The notes: a model not told the origin generated them from the letters alone. Positions 33,446-44,883 are shown, numbered from the stretch's first letter. The stretch is DNA of 64,000 nucleotides from Rhodosporidiobolus odoratus (GCA_034387635.1 JAOANU010000002.1:930001-994000), one strand, 5' to 3'. Program-made: numbers and translations.

Positions 33446-34773
33446 TTAGAAGAGGCGCTGGGGCTGCACAGGGAAAGAACGCGAATCAGGACTGAGGCAA
33501 GATAAGTACAGCGGGGGAAAAGACGAACCTTGCCCATCGACGACTTCAAGTTGAGCGACTTGACGTTCTGCCAGTGCTTCTTGAGGAGGGAGATGAGGAA
33601 GTTGATCGCAAGCATGGTGTTGGCAAGGATCTGCTCCTGGTCCATCTCGACGTGGCCGACGGCAACACCGAGGCAGAGAACCTTCTTGAGCTGGAACTTG
33701 ATGGTCGAGCGAACCTCGGCGACCTTGTTGCCAAGGTCCTCACCGTGGGAGATGGGGGTGGGCTGAGCAAAAGAACCCGATCAATTCGCTGTTTCCTCGC
33801 GCGTTTCGACAAAAACCGACTTACGAACTTGCCGGCCTTGGAGAGACCCGGACCGAGGAGACGGGGGATCTGCTTGATGAGGGCCTCAGAGGCAAGGAAA
33901 GCGTCGTACTTCTTGGCGAGCTGTTGAATAGCCAAGGTCAATATTTCGTCGTGCAAAGCCGATGCTGTAAACACTGCCTACCTTCTTGACGAGCTTCTTG
34001 TTCTTGTTCAGCTTCTTCAAGTCGTCAACCGACATGTACTCAAGCTCGATAAGCTTGGCACGATCGATGTCAGCGGCATCGGCGAGAATGCAGATGGACA
34101 TGCGGGGACGGGGAAGGTGGGGGAGCCTGCAAGTGTCACCAGTTTCGTCAGTAACGCCGACTCTCGCGAAATCCGTAACTGCCGGTTCCTCCATGCACAT
34201 CCGCGTCCAAATTCGGTCCGCGGCTATCCCCAGTCTTCCTGCCAGTTCCTCCGGCGTCTCCCCCTCACTGGGGGGAATTGCGCCGCATTTCTGCCAATCT
34301 AAGCAAAAGAATGGGCAGGCCTCACTTGATAGTTCCGGAGAAACGCTTGTCACGCTGGGGGTCGTAGTTCTTGAGACCAATCTGGAGCTCGATGCTGTAG
34401 GTGGTTCAGATTGTCAGTCAGGCATGCTTCGACGCAGCAGCCTACCCCGCGGCGGCTCTCCGAGGGCTTCGACAGGGGGAAATAGACGAACGCTGTGGAG
34501 AACGACAACGTTGAGTTAGCAGCACGTGGGCAACAGAAGTAGGGAAGGAGACGCACTCTCAACGAAGTTCCTCTTCTTCTCGCCCGAAGACTCATCGAGG
34601 ATCTGCTTGATTTGCCCGCGTACGCTCTGAACGCTGATGTTGCGATAGCAAGTACCGTAAGGGGACGGGCGGACACAGGACGAATCGGGTTATGCGGAGG
34701 AAGGGTCAAGAGGGTCAGCCCTGCTTCAGTCACCTACGAGGACAGAAGCGACGAACCTGATCTTGGAAGCCAT
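33446..34773 (-). CDS. RPL1: 60S ribosomal protein uL1 (L10a)
   Basis: Exons 34757-34773, 34557-34633, 34492 (a single nucleotide), 34326-34394, 33982-34126, 33825-33920, 33529-33762 and 33446-33463 give 218 residues, essentially the yeast length. uL1 forms the mobile L1 stalk of the large subunit that helps release tRNA from the E site. The protein matches along its whole length: [93 protein letters not shown] and a terminal SSMGKPQRLF. The Thr between FVE and IELQ can be coded only if one C (34492) is retained as an exon between two introns (64 and 97 nt). Without it the frame shifts, or an extra residue must be added with a poor donor. Confidence 0.95.
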
Positions 34774-35228
34774 GACTAGATGACCGACAATGCATCCAAC
34801 GCAATAGGCGAACACGAGAGACGGGCGAAAGTCGAGGGGCGAACGAAGTTGGCGAAGGGCGACGAGAGCATAGTACAAGGCGAGAAGACGACGAATCAGC
34901 TGTGCAGGGTGTGCGCATTGAGCCAGTCGCGAGCAGTACTTACGGGTGCCGGTGGTGAGGGGTGTCCTGACGAAAAAGAAACCTCCTTCAGCCAGCTCGA
35001 GCTGAACCCCGCTCAAAGGTATTCACATTAAAACTGAGGTTGTAATGCTGTACTATTCAACCTAATCTTCGGCCCTCACTCGCCTACCTCGCTCGAGACT
35101 GCTCCAGCGAACCCAGCACAGCAGTCTAGTGAATTGCTTAGACTAGCTACATCCAGCAAGCAAGCTATCTGAGCGAGAGTGTCAGCGTCATCCTCCCACT
35201 TCAGCCTCTTGTTCACCCCCACATCATC
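34774..35228. promoter_or_regulatory. Divergent promoter between uL1 and DID2
   Basis: This is 455 bp between two divergent start codons. It includes a TTAAAACTGAGG-like A/T-richer patch near 35025-35060 and CT tracts. No specific ribosomal-protein promoter box is recognised with confidence. Confidence 0.4.
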
Positions 35229-36165
35229 ATGTCAAGCGGTTTAGAAAGTGAGCACCCTCCTCGTTCAGCAGGCAACACAGCTTTCCTCACACTAGTCTAC
35301 TTGCAGAATCCCTCTTCCAGCTCAAGGTCCGCTTTCACCCTCGCCCCCGCTTCGGCTCATTGGCTCATTCTTCCCACCTCTCCACACACAGTTTACGACA
35401 AAGCAGTTACAGAAGCAATCAAAGAAGGCAGCAAAGGACGAAGGAACCGAGAAGGCAAAGCTCAAAAAGGTCCCTTCAGTCTCGACAGCTTATCTTGACA
35501 ACAAGCCGACTGACCCCTTCCTCCCTGCGCGTGCAGGCCCTGCAACAAGGCAACACGGAAGGTGCACGGATCTACGCCTCGAATGCGATCCGGAAGAAGA
35601 ACGAGAGTTTGAACCTGTTGAGGTTGTCAAGTCGGATTGATGCGGTTGCGAGTAGGGTGGAGACGGCTGTTACCATGCGATCGGTGCGTCTACCTGTCCT
35701 GAGCCAATAACCTGACCCTGTTTTGACTTATGAATGCCTACAGGTGACAGGCAGCATGACGGCGGTAGTGAAGAACATGGATCGGGCAATGCAGGATATG
35801 AACCTGGAACGAGTGCGTCCCTTTCCTCTTTACGCTCTCTCTGCTCCTCCAAGCTTACCGCCAACCCCGTGCAGATCTCCGCTGTGATGGACAAATTCGA
35901 ATCGCAGTTCGAAGACATGGACGTACAAACCGGCTACCTCGAAGGCACTCTTTCCTCCGATACCGCCATCGCCGCACCCTCCGATCAGATCGACCTCCTC
36001 ATGTCCGCCGTCGCCGACGAAGCAGGTCTCGAGATTCAGCACGAACTGCAGGGCAAGTCGACAGAAAAGGTGCCCGAGTTGGAAGCACCCAAGACTACAG
36101 TCACGGAGGAACAGGAGGACGCGTTAGCACAGCGGCTAAGGGCGCTGCGACCGGCGACCAGCTAG
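35229..36165 (+). CDS. DID2: ESCRT-III subunit Did2 / CHMP1
   Basis: Six exons (35229-35247, 35307-35326, 35392-35469, 35537-35683, 35744-35812, 35875-36165) encode 207 residues. Did2/CHMP1 is an ESCRT-III-related protein that recruits the AAA ATPase Vps4 to endosomal membranes for filament disassembly. Family sequence is evident: [70 protein letters not shown] and [19 protein letters not shown]. The C-terminus holds [11 protein letters not shown], a good MIT-interacting motif (MIM1). The first two exons are tiny (19 and 20 nt). The length is normal for the family. SNF7, the main ESCRT-III filament protein, lies only 2.3 kb downstream on the other strand. Confidence 0.94.
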
Positions 36166-36560
36166 GCGGCGGAAGCCATTGAAGAATTCGCTGTTTTACT
36201 TTACTCATCCCTCTCTATCGGTACGTCGTTTCTGTTCGCAGCCGTTTTCACGCATTGTAGTCTTTTTTCGTCCCATTTCTCCTTCCGCGCGGTGTCGGCG
36301 CGAGCGCGCTCGATCCCGCCAAAAGCTTCATCATGCGACTCCGACCTTCTGCAGCTGGCTTGCCATGCTCCCCGTCCCCTCGCGCTATTCTTTCGTTCTC
36401 CTCCCGGTCGACAAGGTGTCTGCTTTGCGTCTCTCACATGTGCGCGGTGCTCTGTCATCGGCATTGTACGTGGCTCTGGGGACATATACGCTTTCAGCGC
36501 AGGGAGAACGAGGCAACTACATATAAACAACAAGACTGAAAAGAAAGAAATGTCCGCTCA
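36166..36560. other. Convergent 3' intergenic region
   Basis: This is 395 bp between the stops of DID2 (+) and the four-span membrane protein (-). It must hold both 3' UTRs. No gene, repeat or RNA is seen. Confidence 0.4.
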
Positions 36561-37976
36561 CTACCGCCTCGACCTAGTCCTCGACGACGATTTCCTGCGC
36601 CTCCTACCTCCATCCGAGCTCTCCGAGTCGCTATCCGAGTCTCGTCGACGAGACCTCGAAGTCGACCTCCTGCCCGACGACCTTCTCTTCCCGATTGACC
36701 GTTCTTCCTCATAACTCCCCCTTCGACTCCTCGACCTACTCCTCCCTCCGCCTCCGCCACCATACGAAGACCTCCTCGAGTGACTCAGGGACCTCAACGC
36801 TTGCTCCTCCGCCTCTCGCTCATATCGCCTCGCCTGATCACGAGACCGACTCGCACTTCTCCCCCTTGATGATGCCCGCCGCCTGTCCTCGTCCGACGCA
36901 GATCGGTCACTGTAGCGTCGACTCCGTGATGAAGGTCGAGAGGATTTCGATATGCTGTACTCGCTTTCGGCGCGACCGCGGCTCGAGGTCCGTTTGCTGC
37001 TTTTGCGAGAAGAGCCGTGTTTGCTAGAGCGAGAGCGGCCGAGACTGAGACTACTCGTGGCGGCTGGTGCGGCGTGCCTCGTGAGCGGGGCAGTCTCTTC
37101 GTCGACGGGTGTTTTCGGGTACCGAGAGGACTTTTCGGTACTGTTGGACGAGGTTTTAGGCGCCTGGTCGACCTCCGCCGTGTTGCGGAACAACTGGATG
37201 GCTGTGAGCATCCATGCTGCGCTAAGGAAGCCGATGACCTCCATCTGCCGGAGTATCGATATAATGCGTCAGAATCGCATTCTTGGCCGGAGGAAGATCC
37301 AGCTTAACTGGGATGGACCACCATTTGAGGGCATTGTACGAGGGATAGCATTGGGTGTCGATGGTCTTACTGCTCAATTGAGAGCAGTGTCAGTATCCCC
37401 CGACCACGACGTAGGAGGAAAGGAAGGAGGCAGTACGTACCAAGCAGCTTGAATCTCTTCCGCCACGCTGCCGAAGCTCATGAACGCCCCGCCAAGACAC
37501 CACGCCAGCACAAACACGTTCGACGCGATGCAGAGTACCCACACGCGCTTCAATAACTTGCCTTGCGGGTCACGGTCATGAACGATGAGGAAGGCGAAAG
37601 CGAAGGAAAGGATGGCGAGAAACGCGAACCACACAGAGAGGCCTGCCGGACAATCCGACTGTATCAGCCTGCTGGCTCGACTACGACAGCCTAAAGAGAG
37701 AACGCACTCAGCGAGACCATCTTCGCGTTGTTCCATACCCCTTCCTCGTTTCCCTCCGCGGTCGAGGCTTCTTCCAGCGAGTCAACCCTGTGCCGTGCTA
37801 GCCCAGCGCATAGCGTGAGGACCAGGAAGTAGGCGCCGTTGATGATAGAGGCTGCGATTGCCCAGCTGTGCAGATCGTCGAACCGAGGAGGTCAGCGAAG
37901 GCTTGCGAGTAGAACGGAAGCACGGGGCTTACTGGTGGATGGGGAAGCCACAGCATGGCTGATCCCTTCGTGCCAT
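36561..37976 (-). CDS. Four-span membrane protein with Arg/Ser-rich tail
   Basis: Five exons (37933-37976, 37708-37865, 37441-37642, 37309-37369, 36561-37244) give 382 residues. Four hydrophobic spans are visible: WAIAASIINGAYFLVLTL, LSVWFAFLAILSFAFAFL, VWVLCIASNVFVLAWCLGG and MEVIGFLSAAWMLTAIQLF. A loop between spans 3 and 4 carries two Cys residues (AWCKTIDTQCYPS) that could form a disulphide, as in tetraspan families. Fungal MARVEL or tetraspan proteins have this layout, but I do not recognise a specific family. The long C-terminal half is hydrophilic and very rich in Ser and Arg (RSRSRSRRGS, then SRSRRRDSDSDSES), suggesting a heavily phosphorylated cytosolic tail. The terminal exon begins at ATG 37244, which could also act as an internal start. 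Confidence 0.7.
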
Positions 37977-38463
37977 GATTGTGAGAGGAGGAGTGGGAGG
38001 AGCAGAGGCCAAGCAAGAAGTGGGCAAGAGAAGCCTCCTCGGAGAAGCCGGAAAGGGGAGAAAAAGTGGCGGTGGAGGGGGTGTTTGTACATGTGCCACC
38101 TGGTGCAGGTGTGCCACGACTCTCTGGACAAGCTGCAGGGACAATAGCAAGGGTAGTCTGCTCGAGAAACTCCGGTACGCTCCGCGTGCAGCTTGTGCCG
38201 AAGAAGAAACAGTCGTGTTACAGCAAATTCGCGAGAGCGGTAAAGACGAGGTAAAGTCACGGACAGACTACGAGACGATGGTACGTAACTGGCACAGTGA
38301 TGGGTGGCGATGACGAGAAAACCGAAGGTGGGACCGAGGCAGAAGGAGAAGGAAAGGTCACGACATGAGGTGAAAGCGAAGGAAAGAGGGGGCGGAATGC
38401 TCGCGCGGCGGAAGTCACAGAGCGGTGAGGATGTAGGGTGATCGAGGCAGGAGAATCTGGCGT
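37977..38463. promoter_or_regulatory. Intergenic region upstream of the four-span gene
   Basis: This is 487 bp between the four-span gene start (-) and the SNF7 stop (-). On the plus strand it is strikingly purine-rich (GGAGG/GAAGG runs near 37985-38085 and 38320-38400). I see no gene in it. Confidence 0.35.
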
Positions 38464-39507
38464 CTACATGGCGAGCTGCTTCTGAAGCTCCCGTAGCTCC
38501 GCTTCTTCTTCGTCTTCTTCTATCCTCTGAGCCGGCGTTTGTGCTGCAAGCACAAGAAGGGACAGGATGTAAGCTCGCCTACATACTAAAACTGAAGTAG
38601 AGCAAACACTTACAGGCAGCCACCGGCCCCGGAGAGTGCATTGGCACCGAGTCGGCTCCTGCCAGTCGCTTCGTAAGGTCTTCCTCCTGGATCTCGTCTT
38701 GAAGCCCAGCCAGCTCGTCCGCGAGCTCCTGATCGTCGACCTGCAATGGATTTTCGGTCAGACCAGGTGTAGCAGAAGAGGCCTGAAAAGGAGGCGCACG
38801 TCGATTCCCATTCCAGCCGGGTCCGAGATTGCTTGCGAGATTTCGTTGGTGAGCTCGAGCTGATTGCGGACCTCGTCCATCGTTGCGTCCACCTTGTCCA
38901 CGTTGCTACGGAAGAAGAGTCATCAGGAAGAGCACGTAGTTGGGTACAGGTGTAGGAAAACTCACAGCTTGCCGTGGATGCCCTTGAGCACCTCTGCACC
39001 CTTCTTCATCGCCTCGAGCGTCTCCTTGTTCATGTTTGCCGACTCGATGGCATTGACCTGCAATCGGGAATAGCGTCAATAGCACGAATTGCCAGGGTGA
39101 GGGAAAGAGCACGCACCTGGGTTGTCAGCGTCATTTTCCGTCCGGCAATGCTCTCCAATTCCTGCTCGTAGACCTTCTTCTGACGCAGCGCCTGCTTCGC
39201 GACTGTGGAACAGCTGATCAGTCTCACTGCAATCGATGGCCGTTTCACCCGTCTCGGGACCGCCCCCACCGGATCCCGAAGGATTGTGCGGCGGGGAAGA
39301 ATGTAGACGGCAGAAGTCGAGCTCACCTCTCGGGTTGGTGGTTGCGTGTGCCTTTGCCTTGCGTACTTCGTCGTCAATCTTCTTGCCGAGGTACTCCTCC
39401 TTCTTGTCGAGCATAAGGAGGTGCTCGCGGAGATTTACGATAGCCTCGCGAGTCGAGTCGCGAGTGGCAGCGCCGCGGCCGGTAAGCCACGATACCCATC
39501 CAGACAT
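38464..39507 (-). CDS. SNF7: ESCRT-III core subunit Snf7 / Vps32 / CHMP4
   Basis: Six exons (39327-39507, 39117-39202, 38966-39057, 38800-38905, 38614-38740, 38464-38543) encode 223 residues. Snf7 polymerises into the membrane-constricting ESCRT-III filament used in multivesicular-body sorting, membrane repair and abscission. Diagnostic sequence: MSGWVSWLTGRG, REAIVNLREHLLMLDKKEEYL, AKQALRQKKVYEQEL, VNAIESANMNKETLEAM, the NVDKVDATMDEVRNQLELTN helix (positions given by exon 4), and a C-terminal ELRELQKQLAM helix of the type bound by Bro1/Alix. A basic N-terminal half and acidic C-terminal half fit the auto-inhibited Snf7 fold. The length is normal. Confidence 0.94.
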
Positions 39508-40971
39508 GCTCGGCGTGAATTGATCGTATGGGGGTCGGAGCGAAGGTGAAGTTGAGGGAGGCGGGGTGAGATGAGCGAGTCTCAAAGTAAAAGTAGTTGT
39601 GCTGCTCGGTGCGGATAGGACAGAGCTGGAAACTGATCAGATAAGGTGCTACAGGCCAGTAAGCGAGTCTGCTAGGGAGTAGTCTCGAGTTTAACTGCGT
39701 CAGGCGAGACAGCCGATGACAGCAGTTTCTAATCAACATTGCAGACAGCAAACCTAATCAACCATTACAAACTGTCCTCAACTGTCTTCACCTTCTGGCG
39801 GCGTCTCAACTGACGTACACACCACTTAGGGTATATATCACGTACAACGGCCGCAAGATGACCCCGAGAACAGGATCCGGCGCCGCCCTTCTCCAGCGAT
39901 GTTGATTGACCCTCTCCGCCTTCGCCGTCCCTTCGATCGGCTCCACAACGCCCAGATATACGGCCATATGCTACACCGACAAGGCCCCGGTGCCCGCTTG
40001 CGACCGTGGACGCTGCTCGCGCCTGCGCTCTCGCTCGCTACTTGATCGATTGATCATCCCTCCTTCCGCGCCTTCACTGACGCGCTGGACTGCTAGAGAG
40101 TCGCCGTGGTGGTAGCTGGTCTCTAAAGACTCATCACGGCGGAGCTGGCGAGATCTTTGCGACATGGGCGAGGGAATCCGGGGTGCGCTTCTGCTCCTCA
40201 GCCATTCATTCTGTTCCGTTGAGGCTTGAACGGGTACGATGCATTCAGCAGATCAACTAAGAGCTCCTGCTACTCTCCAGTATCATCGATGATCGCTTGC
40301 GGCAATCAAACTCCACTCTCGCACGAGCTAGTCCCATCATCTCCTCGACAGCCACCCCAGACGACAATCCGACTTCGCCCCGACTCAGGGCACTCGATGA
40401 CTGCTACGTCCCGCCCGTCCTTATGACTCACCGCGCTGCAACACACGTCTGTTGCCGACGAGGGACTTCATACGTTGTCGCCCATGGCCCGTGCTGTCTC
40501 TTGCGCACCCGGCGCGGACAACTTGCGCAGTCAGGAATGCAGCAGCAGGGCTTCAGCCAAGCTCAGCACGTCGCCGAGTCTTCCGCTGAGTCAGACGTGG
40601 AGTCCCGCTGTCCAAACGCCGCACTCTCCCGCTCTACCGGATCAGCACTCGCTTCAACTTCACTCGCCATCGAGTGAGCGGCACCACCCGCCTTGCGGGC
40701 TACATCAGCGTGTGCTGCGAGGGTGGTTGCACGGCGGGAGCTGGACGAGAGCTCGAGCTGGAAATGCTCTCGCCTGTTTCGGGCGTTCCGGGGCGGCGAC
40801 CGGTGCCCCCAGTCCATCTCCAACGTTTCAGCAGAAGCAGATTATAATTGTGCCGGCACCGCGGAATAGCGTGGTAAGGCTGCTACCCATGTTCAGTCTC
40901 GCTGCCGATCGCTCTGTCCTTCTTCTTCTTCCCGCTCAATACCTGATTGAGCCGCTCTATCGCTCTGCACC
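39508..40971. other. 1.46-kb gene-poor region upstream of the MFS gene
   Basis: I find no gene here that I can support. Between about 40280 and 40850 several overlapping plus-strand frames are Ser/Pro/Gln-rich with good wobble codons (for example from the ATG at 40284, and a frame ending in LQRFSRSRL near 40845), which might be exons of a low-complexity regulatory protein or a relic. I could not join them with convincing introns. The last part must include the promoter and 5' UTR of the transporter. Confidence 0.35.
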
Positions 40972-43233
40972 ATGGCCTCCATTGAATACGAGAAGGCCGA
41001 CTCGCTCCCTCACGGCGACGAAGAGCTGGGTGGAGCGACGGCTATTCGCACGGACTCTGCTATCGAGAAGGAAGGCGGTAATCTGCTGCTACAGGTGGAA
41101 GATGCGGCGGCTGCAGGCCTGAAAGTAGCGAAAGACGGGAAGGTGCGCCTTCCTTCCCTGCTTTCTTCTTCTCAGGATGTCCGACTTATCGCCCCCTTCT
41201 TTCTGCAGACTATCCTTGTCCCACAGCCTTCTGACGACCCTCGGGATCCGCTCAACTGGTCTTCATGTGAGTGCTATCTCTACCCTCGCCCGAAGCTTTC
41301 GACCTGTATAATTGACCGCATCTTCCCGTCGTTGCCCCTCTGATTCCTGTAGGGAAGAAGCATTCTATCCTCGTCGTTCTTGCTTTAGCCGCCTGGCTCT
41401 CGGATTTCCAGTCTGGCTCCGTGAGTTGCCCCTTGCTTTTCTTCCCCGTTTCTTGTTTCTCGTGATTTCGTTTCTCGTGCTTCTGTTCACTCTCCGCCAC
41501 ACCATCCCTTGCACCTACCGAGAACGACTGACGAGATCTGCATATGCAGGGAATCCCCCTATTGGCGTCGCAAGGAGCAGAATGGGGTTTGTCGCCCAAC
41601 ACGGTCAACGAGGCAGGCAACCTCAACGTTCTCCTTTTGGGGTTGGGTTGCTTGGTATGGATCCCGCCAGCGTACTTCTGGGGTCGCCTTCCGGTCCTCT
41701 TCTGGACGCAGGTCATCGGAACTGCCATGGTGCTGGGCAGCGTGCTCTGCCACTCCTTCACCGCCTACTACGCCCTTCGCCCACTCACCTCGCTCTTCCT
41801 CACTTCCACCCAGTCCTTGAGTCTGCTCATCATCAAGGACATGTTCTTCTTCTCGGAGTAGTACGTTGTCTCGACTTGACCTTTGGCACCTCGTCCATGG
41901 CTGACTTGCTTTTGCACTGCAGCGCTCGTAAAGTCGGCCTATGGGTCTGGATCTTTCTCTGCGCTCCCTACTGTGGCCCGTTCTTGTGCGTACTTCCCTC
42001 GCACCTTGCAATGAAACTGTGCTGATCGTCAATCTCCGTACAGCGGCGGTTTTATGGTCGATGGTCTTGGTGATTGGCGCCCGGTTCTCTGGTACGTCTG
42101 TCCTATCTACCTCACGGCACTATGCTGACTTTCTTCGAGTGCATAGGCTCGTCTTCGCCGTATCCTGCCTCGTCCTCGTCCTCATCTGCGGTCTGGTCGA
42201 CGAGACTTGGTACGACCGCTCCCTTTCGGTTCAGCCGACTCGTCCCAGCGGAGTGTGGGGCCGCATCAGCGATCTCACTGGTATCACTGGTATCAAGGAG
42301 CGCCAATACAAGCCCGGCGTCTTCCCTTCCTGCATGCGATTAGGAGAGATCTTCTTGAAACCGGTCACCTGGGTTGTTTTCGCTGTTTACGCTCTTTCTT
42401 TCATGTGTGCGTCATGGTCGAATTCTGACTACTCCAGTCCGCTGACTGACCTAATCCTCGTCTGCAGGGGCCGTCGGTATCAACATTACCTCGTCAATCC
42501 TCTTCGCCACGCCCAAGGCAGCCGGCGGGTACGGGTTCAGCGTCAAGACCATCTCCTTCCTTTACTTCACTCCCCTCGTTGCGATCACTATCGGCGAGAT
42601 TGTCGGACACCGTCTCAACGATTACATGGCAGACCGCTACGTCAAGAGGCACGGCGGTCTTTTCAAGCCCGAATGCCGTCTACCCGTCTTCTTCGGCGCG
42701 GTCGTGCTCATGATCCCCGGCCTGTGCATCGTCGGCGTGGCGCTGCAAAAGCAACTGTCTGTCGCCGCAGTCGTGATGGGATGGGGCATGTACGGTTCGT
42801 GGAGCCTTCTCAATCTCGCCTTCTCCGTACTGTCACTGATTTGTTTGCGCGCAACAGCCGTTGGAGTCATGATCTCCTCCGTCGCCGTCAGCACTTACTT
42901 ACTCGACTGCTTCCCCACGGCATCTGGTGAGGCCAGCGCAGCCACCAACCTTGCTCGAACGATCGGTGGTTTCGCTACTGGATACTTCAATGTACAATGG
43001 GGCATGAAGTCGGGTTACGACGTCTCATTCGGCAGTGAGTCTCGCGTTCACTGTCCCTTCTTATTCGTCAGCGGTTCCCCGACCTCTCGTGTCGCGCTGA
43101 CTTTGCCAACACCCGTCTTGCAGTTCAAGCCGCCATTGTGGGCTTCGCCACCCTCCTCGTCGCCGGTCTCATGATCTTCGGCGAGCGCATCCGGAAATCC
43201 GGTGGTCCTCTCCACTTTTCGCAGCATCACTGA
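40972..43233 (+). CDS. Major facilitator superfamily transporter (DHA1-type)
   Basis: Ten exons (40972-41142, 41209-41266, 41353-41420, 41550-41860, 41923-41985, 42044-42091, 42147-42406, 42468-42794, 42858-43034, 43124-43233) give 530 residues. The hydrophilic N-terminus ends in DDPRDPLNW followed by WKKH, the typical lead-in of fungal polyspecific MFS transporters. About twelve hydrophobic spans follow, including LVVLALAAWLSDFQSG, VLLLGLGCLVWIPPAYFWG, VLWLVFAVSCLVLVLICGL, VVFAVYALSFMWAVGI and ATLLVAGLMIFGERI. A long central loop (WYDRSLSVQPTRPSG through EIFLKPVTW) divides the two halves. Such proteins export or import small organic molecules by proton antiport or symport; the substrate cannot be read. 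It is flanked by a gene-poor region and a decayed hydrolase gene. Confidence 0.88.
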
Positions 43234-43478
43234 GCGGTGGCTCTCTCCGAGTATTTCTTTTCTCTCCTTTTTCCCTCTTCAAATTTATAGGTTGTTCTCT
43301 CGTTATTCGCTCGGTGTTTTGTCGGGTTTCTGTCTTGGTCTCTAGAAGTCAGAGGGATAGAGTGTGTACCGGAGGTACGCCGCTCTCCGTATATTTAGAC
43401 TTTGTTCTTCCTGCAGCCGCAACTCGGGTCTTCTACTCCTCTTCTCGTCTTTTCTTGCCCCTTCTCTCGGAGACACCA

Positions 43479-44650
43479 TGCCTACAGCTTCCGTTTCCCT
43501 CAAAGCGCTGCTCGACCGCGCCATTGCTCGTGAACATGCTCCCGGTGTAGTCGCCTGCGCCGTCGACCGCATTTCCACATTCGCCTCGGCCGCCGCCGGA
43601 GTAGCTTCTCTGAAGACCAACGCGACTATGACAGAAGACGCGACCCTCTACCTTGGATCAGCAGGCAAGATCATCGTCAGCCTCACGGCGCTCATCATCT
43701 CCGAGACAGATGGATTCGACCTCGACTCGAATGAAAAACTGGTCGAAGTCGTCCCCAAGCTGGGCAAGGACGTCGAGGGGACCAAGCTTTGGACGCTCTT
43801 TGACGGGAAAGACAAGAATGGCGACTGGAAGTTCAAGCGGGCGCAGAAAGGAATGTGCGCCAGACCATCTTATATGTTCCTTCCACCGCGATCTGACCAT
43901 CCGACCGATGTTCTCGCAGCAAGCTTCGCCATTTCCTCAGTCATACCAGCGGTATCGGTGCCAACTATAGCTGCGAGGAGATCTGCTGGAATTTGCGCCT
44001 TGGTCTTCCTATTCTGAATCTTGCCCTCTTCATGTCACTCACGTGCAGGAAGACGAAGACTCGAAGAAGAGACTCACACGTGGGCTCGGATCCGTTGCTT
44101 CCTACAGCTTACCCTGCCTGTTCGAGGCAGGAGAGCGTTGGCTGTGCGTCCTTTTGCTCTGTTCTCGCATTCGACAAACCTGCTCATCGCAGACCATAAC
44201 GCAGCTATGGCCGCTCTCCTGGTTCCATCGGTCTCTCATTGTCCGCAAGAGCGGTAAGACCTTTCGCCAGGCGTTCAAAGACCTCGGTGTCCGCCCTTTC
44301 CACCTCGAGCCCGACACCTTCGACACCTTCGGGACGCCGCAGATGCGGCTCAACCCCGCCAAGCTGTGCATTCAGAACCCCGATGGGTCTTTCGCTTCTC
44401 CCCTTTCCTACCTTGAGCTACCGCAGTACGAGAACGAGGTTCCCGCTGGATGGACGACTTTGGCCGACGGCCCATTTTACGCCGAACTCCCTGTATTTGC
44501 CACTCTTCTACGCTTCTTCCTCAACGACACTGCGCCAAGTCCAGGTGAGGCACCGCTCCTCTCCGAAGATATGGAAGATTGCTTCTTCCGACGCCCTTCC
44601 CATTCATGGACAAAGCCATGCTTAAGCTACGCGAGGAGTTCATGAAGTAG
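43479..44650 (+). pseudogene. Decayed beta-lactamase-family serine hydrolase gene
   Basis: The start (MPTASVSLKALLDRAIA...HAPGVVACAVDR) and the S-x-x-K active site (GSAGK, about residue 66) belong to the beta-lactamase-related (class C/penicillin-binding-like) family. An intron with donor after 43853 and acceptor before 43919 restores KLRHFLSHTSGIGANY, the next conserved block. Then the frame breaks. PCLFEAGERW (near 44120), the expected Y-x-N region (near 44205), SGKTFRQAF (near 44255) and the C-terminal block ending at 44650 lie in different frames, and no introns of normal size reconcile them. At least two or three frameshifts are needed. Either the gene is a recent pseudogene or the assembly has several indels here. 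Fungal relatives include esterases and transferases. Confidence 0.6.
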
Positions 44651-44862
44651 GTATACACGCACAGCGTGAAAGAGGGAGATGAGAAGGCTAAGCTTTGCAG
44701 GATTAGTAGGAGAAGCGTGCCTGACAGAATTGATGGCATGGTTCTTCTTCTCTTTCTCTGCTGTGCTAGACAGTACCTGCTGCAAGCGAGCATTGGAGGA
44801 GATGAGCTTTTTCGTGGTTGAGAAGGTCATAGACCCGGAGAGGGGAAGATTGGCAGGGTGCT

Positions 44863-44883
44863 CGCTCAACGCTCAACGCTCAA
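44863..44883. repeat. CGCTCAA tandem repeat, three units
   Basis: Three perfect head-to-tail copies of the 7-mer CGCTCAA occupy 44863-44883. It is short, so replication slippage is the simplest origin. Confidence 0.8.

Noticed and set aside
34127..34325. Long (199-nt) uL1 intron as a snoRNA host
   Set aside because: No paired C and D boxes or clear H/ACA layout could be found by eye.
34441..34492. A larger uL1 exon starting at 34492 and running to the GGGGTAGG donor
   Set aside because: It would insert about 16 residues into an invariant ribosomal protein region and leave the wrong phase for the next exon.
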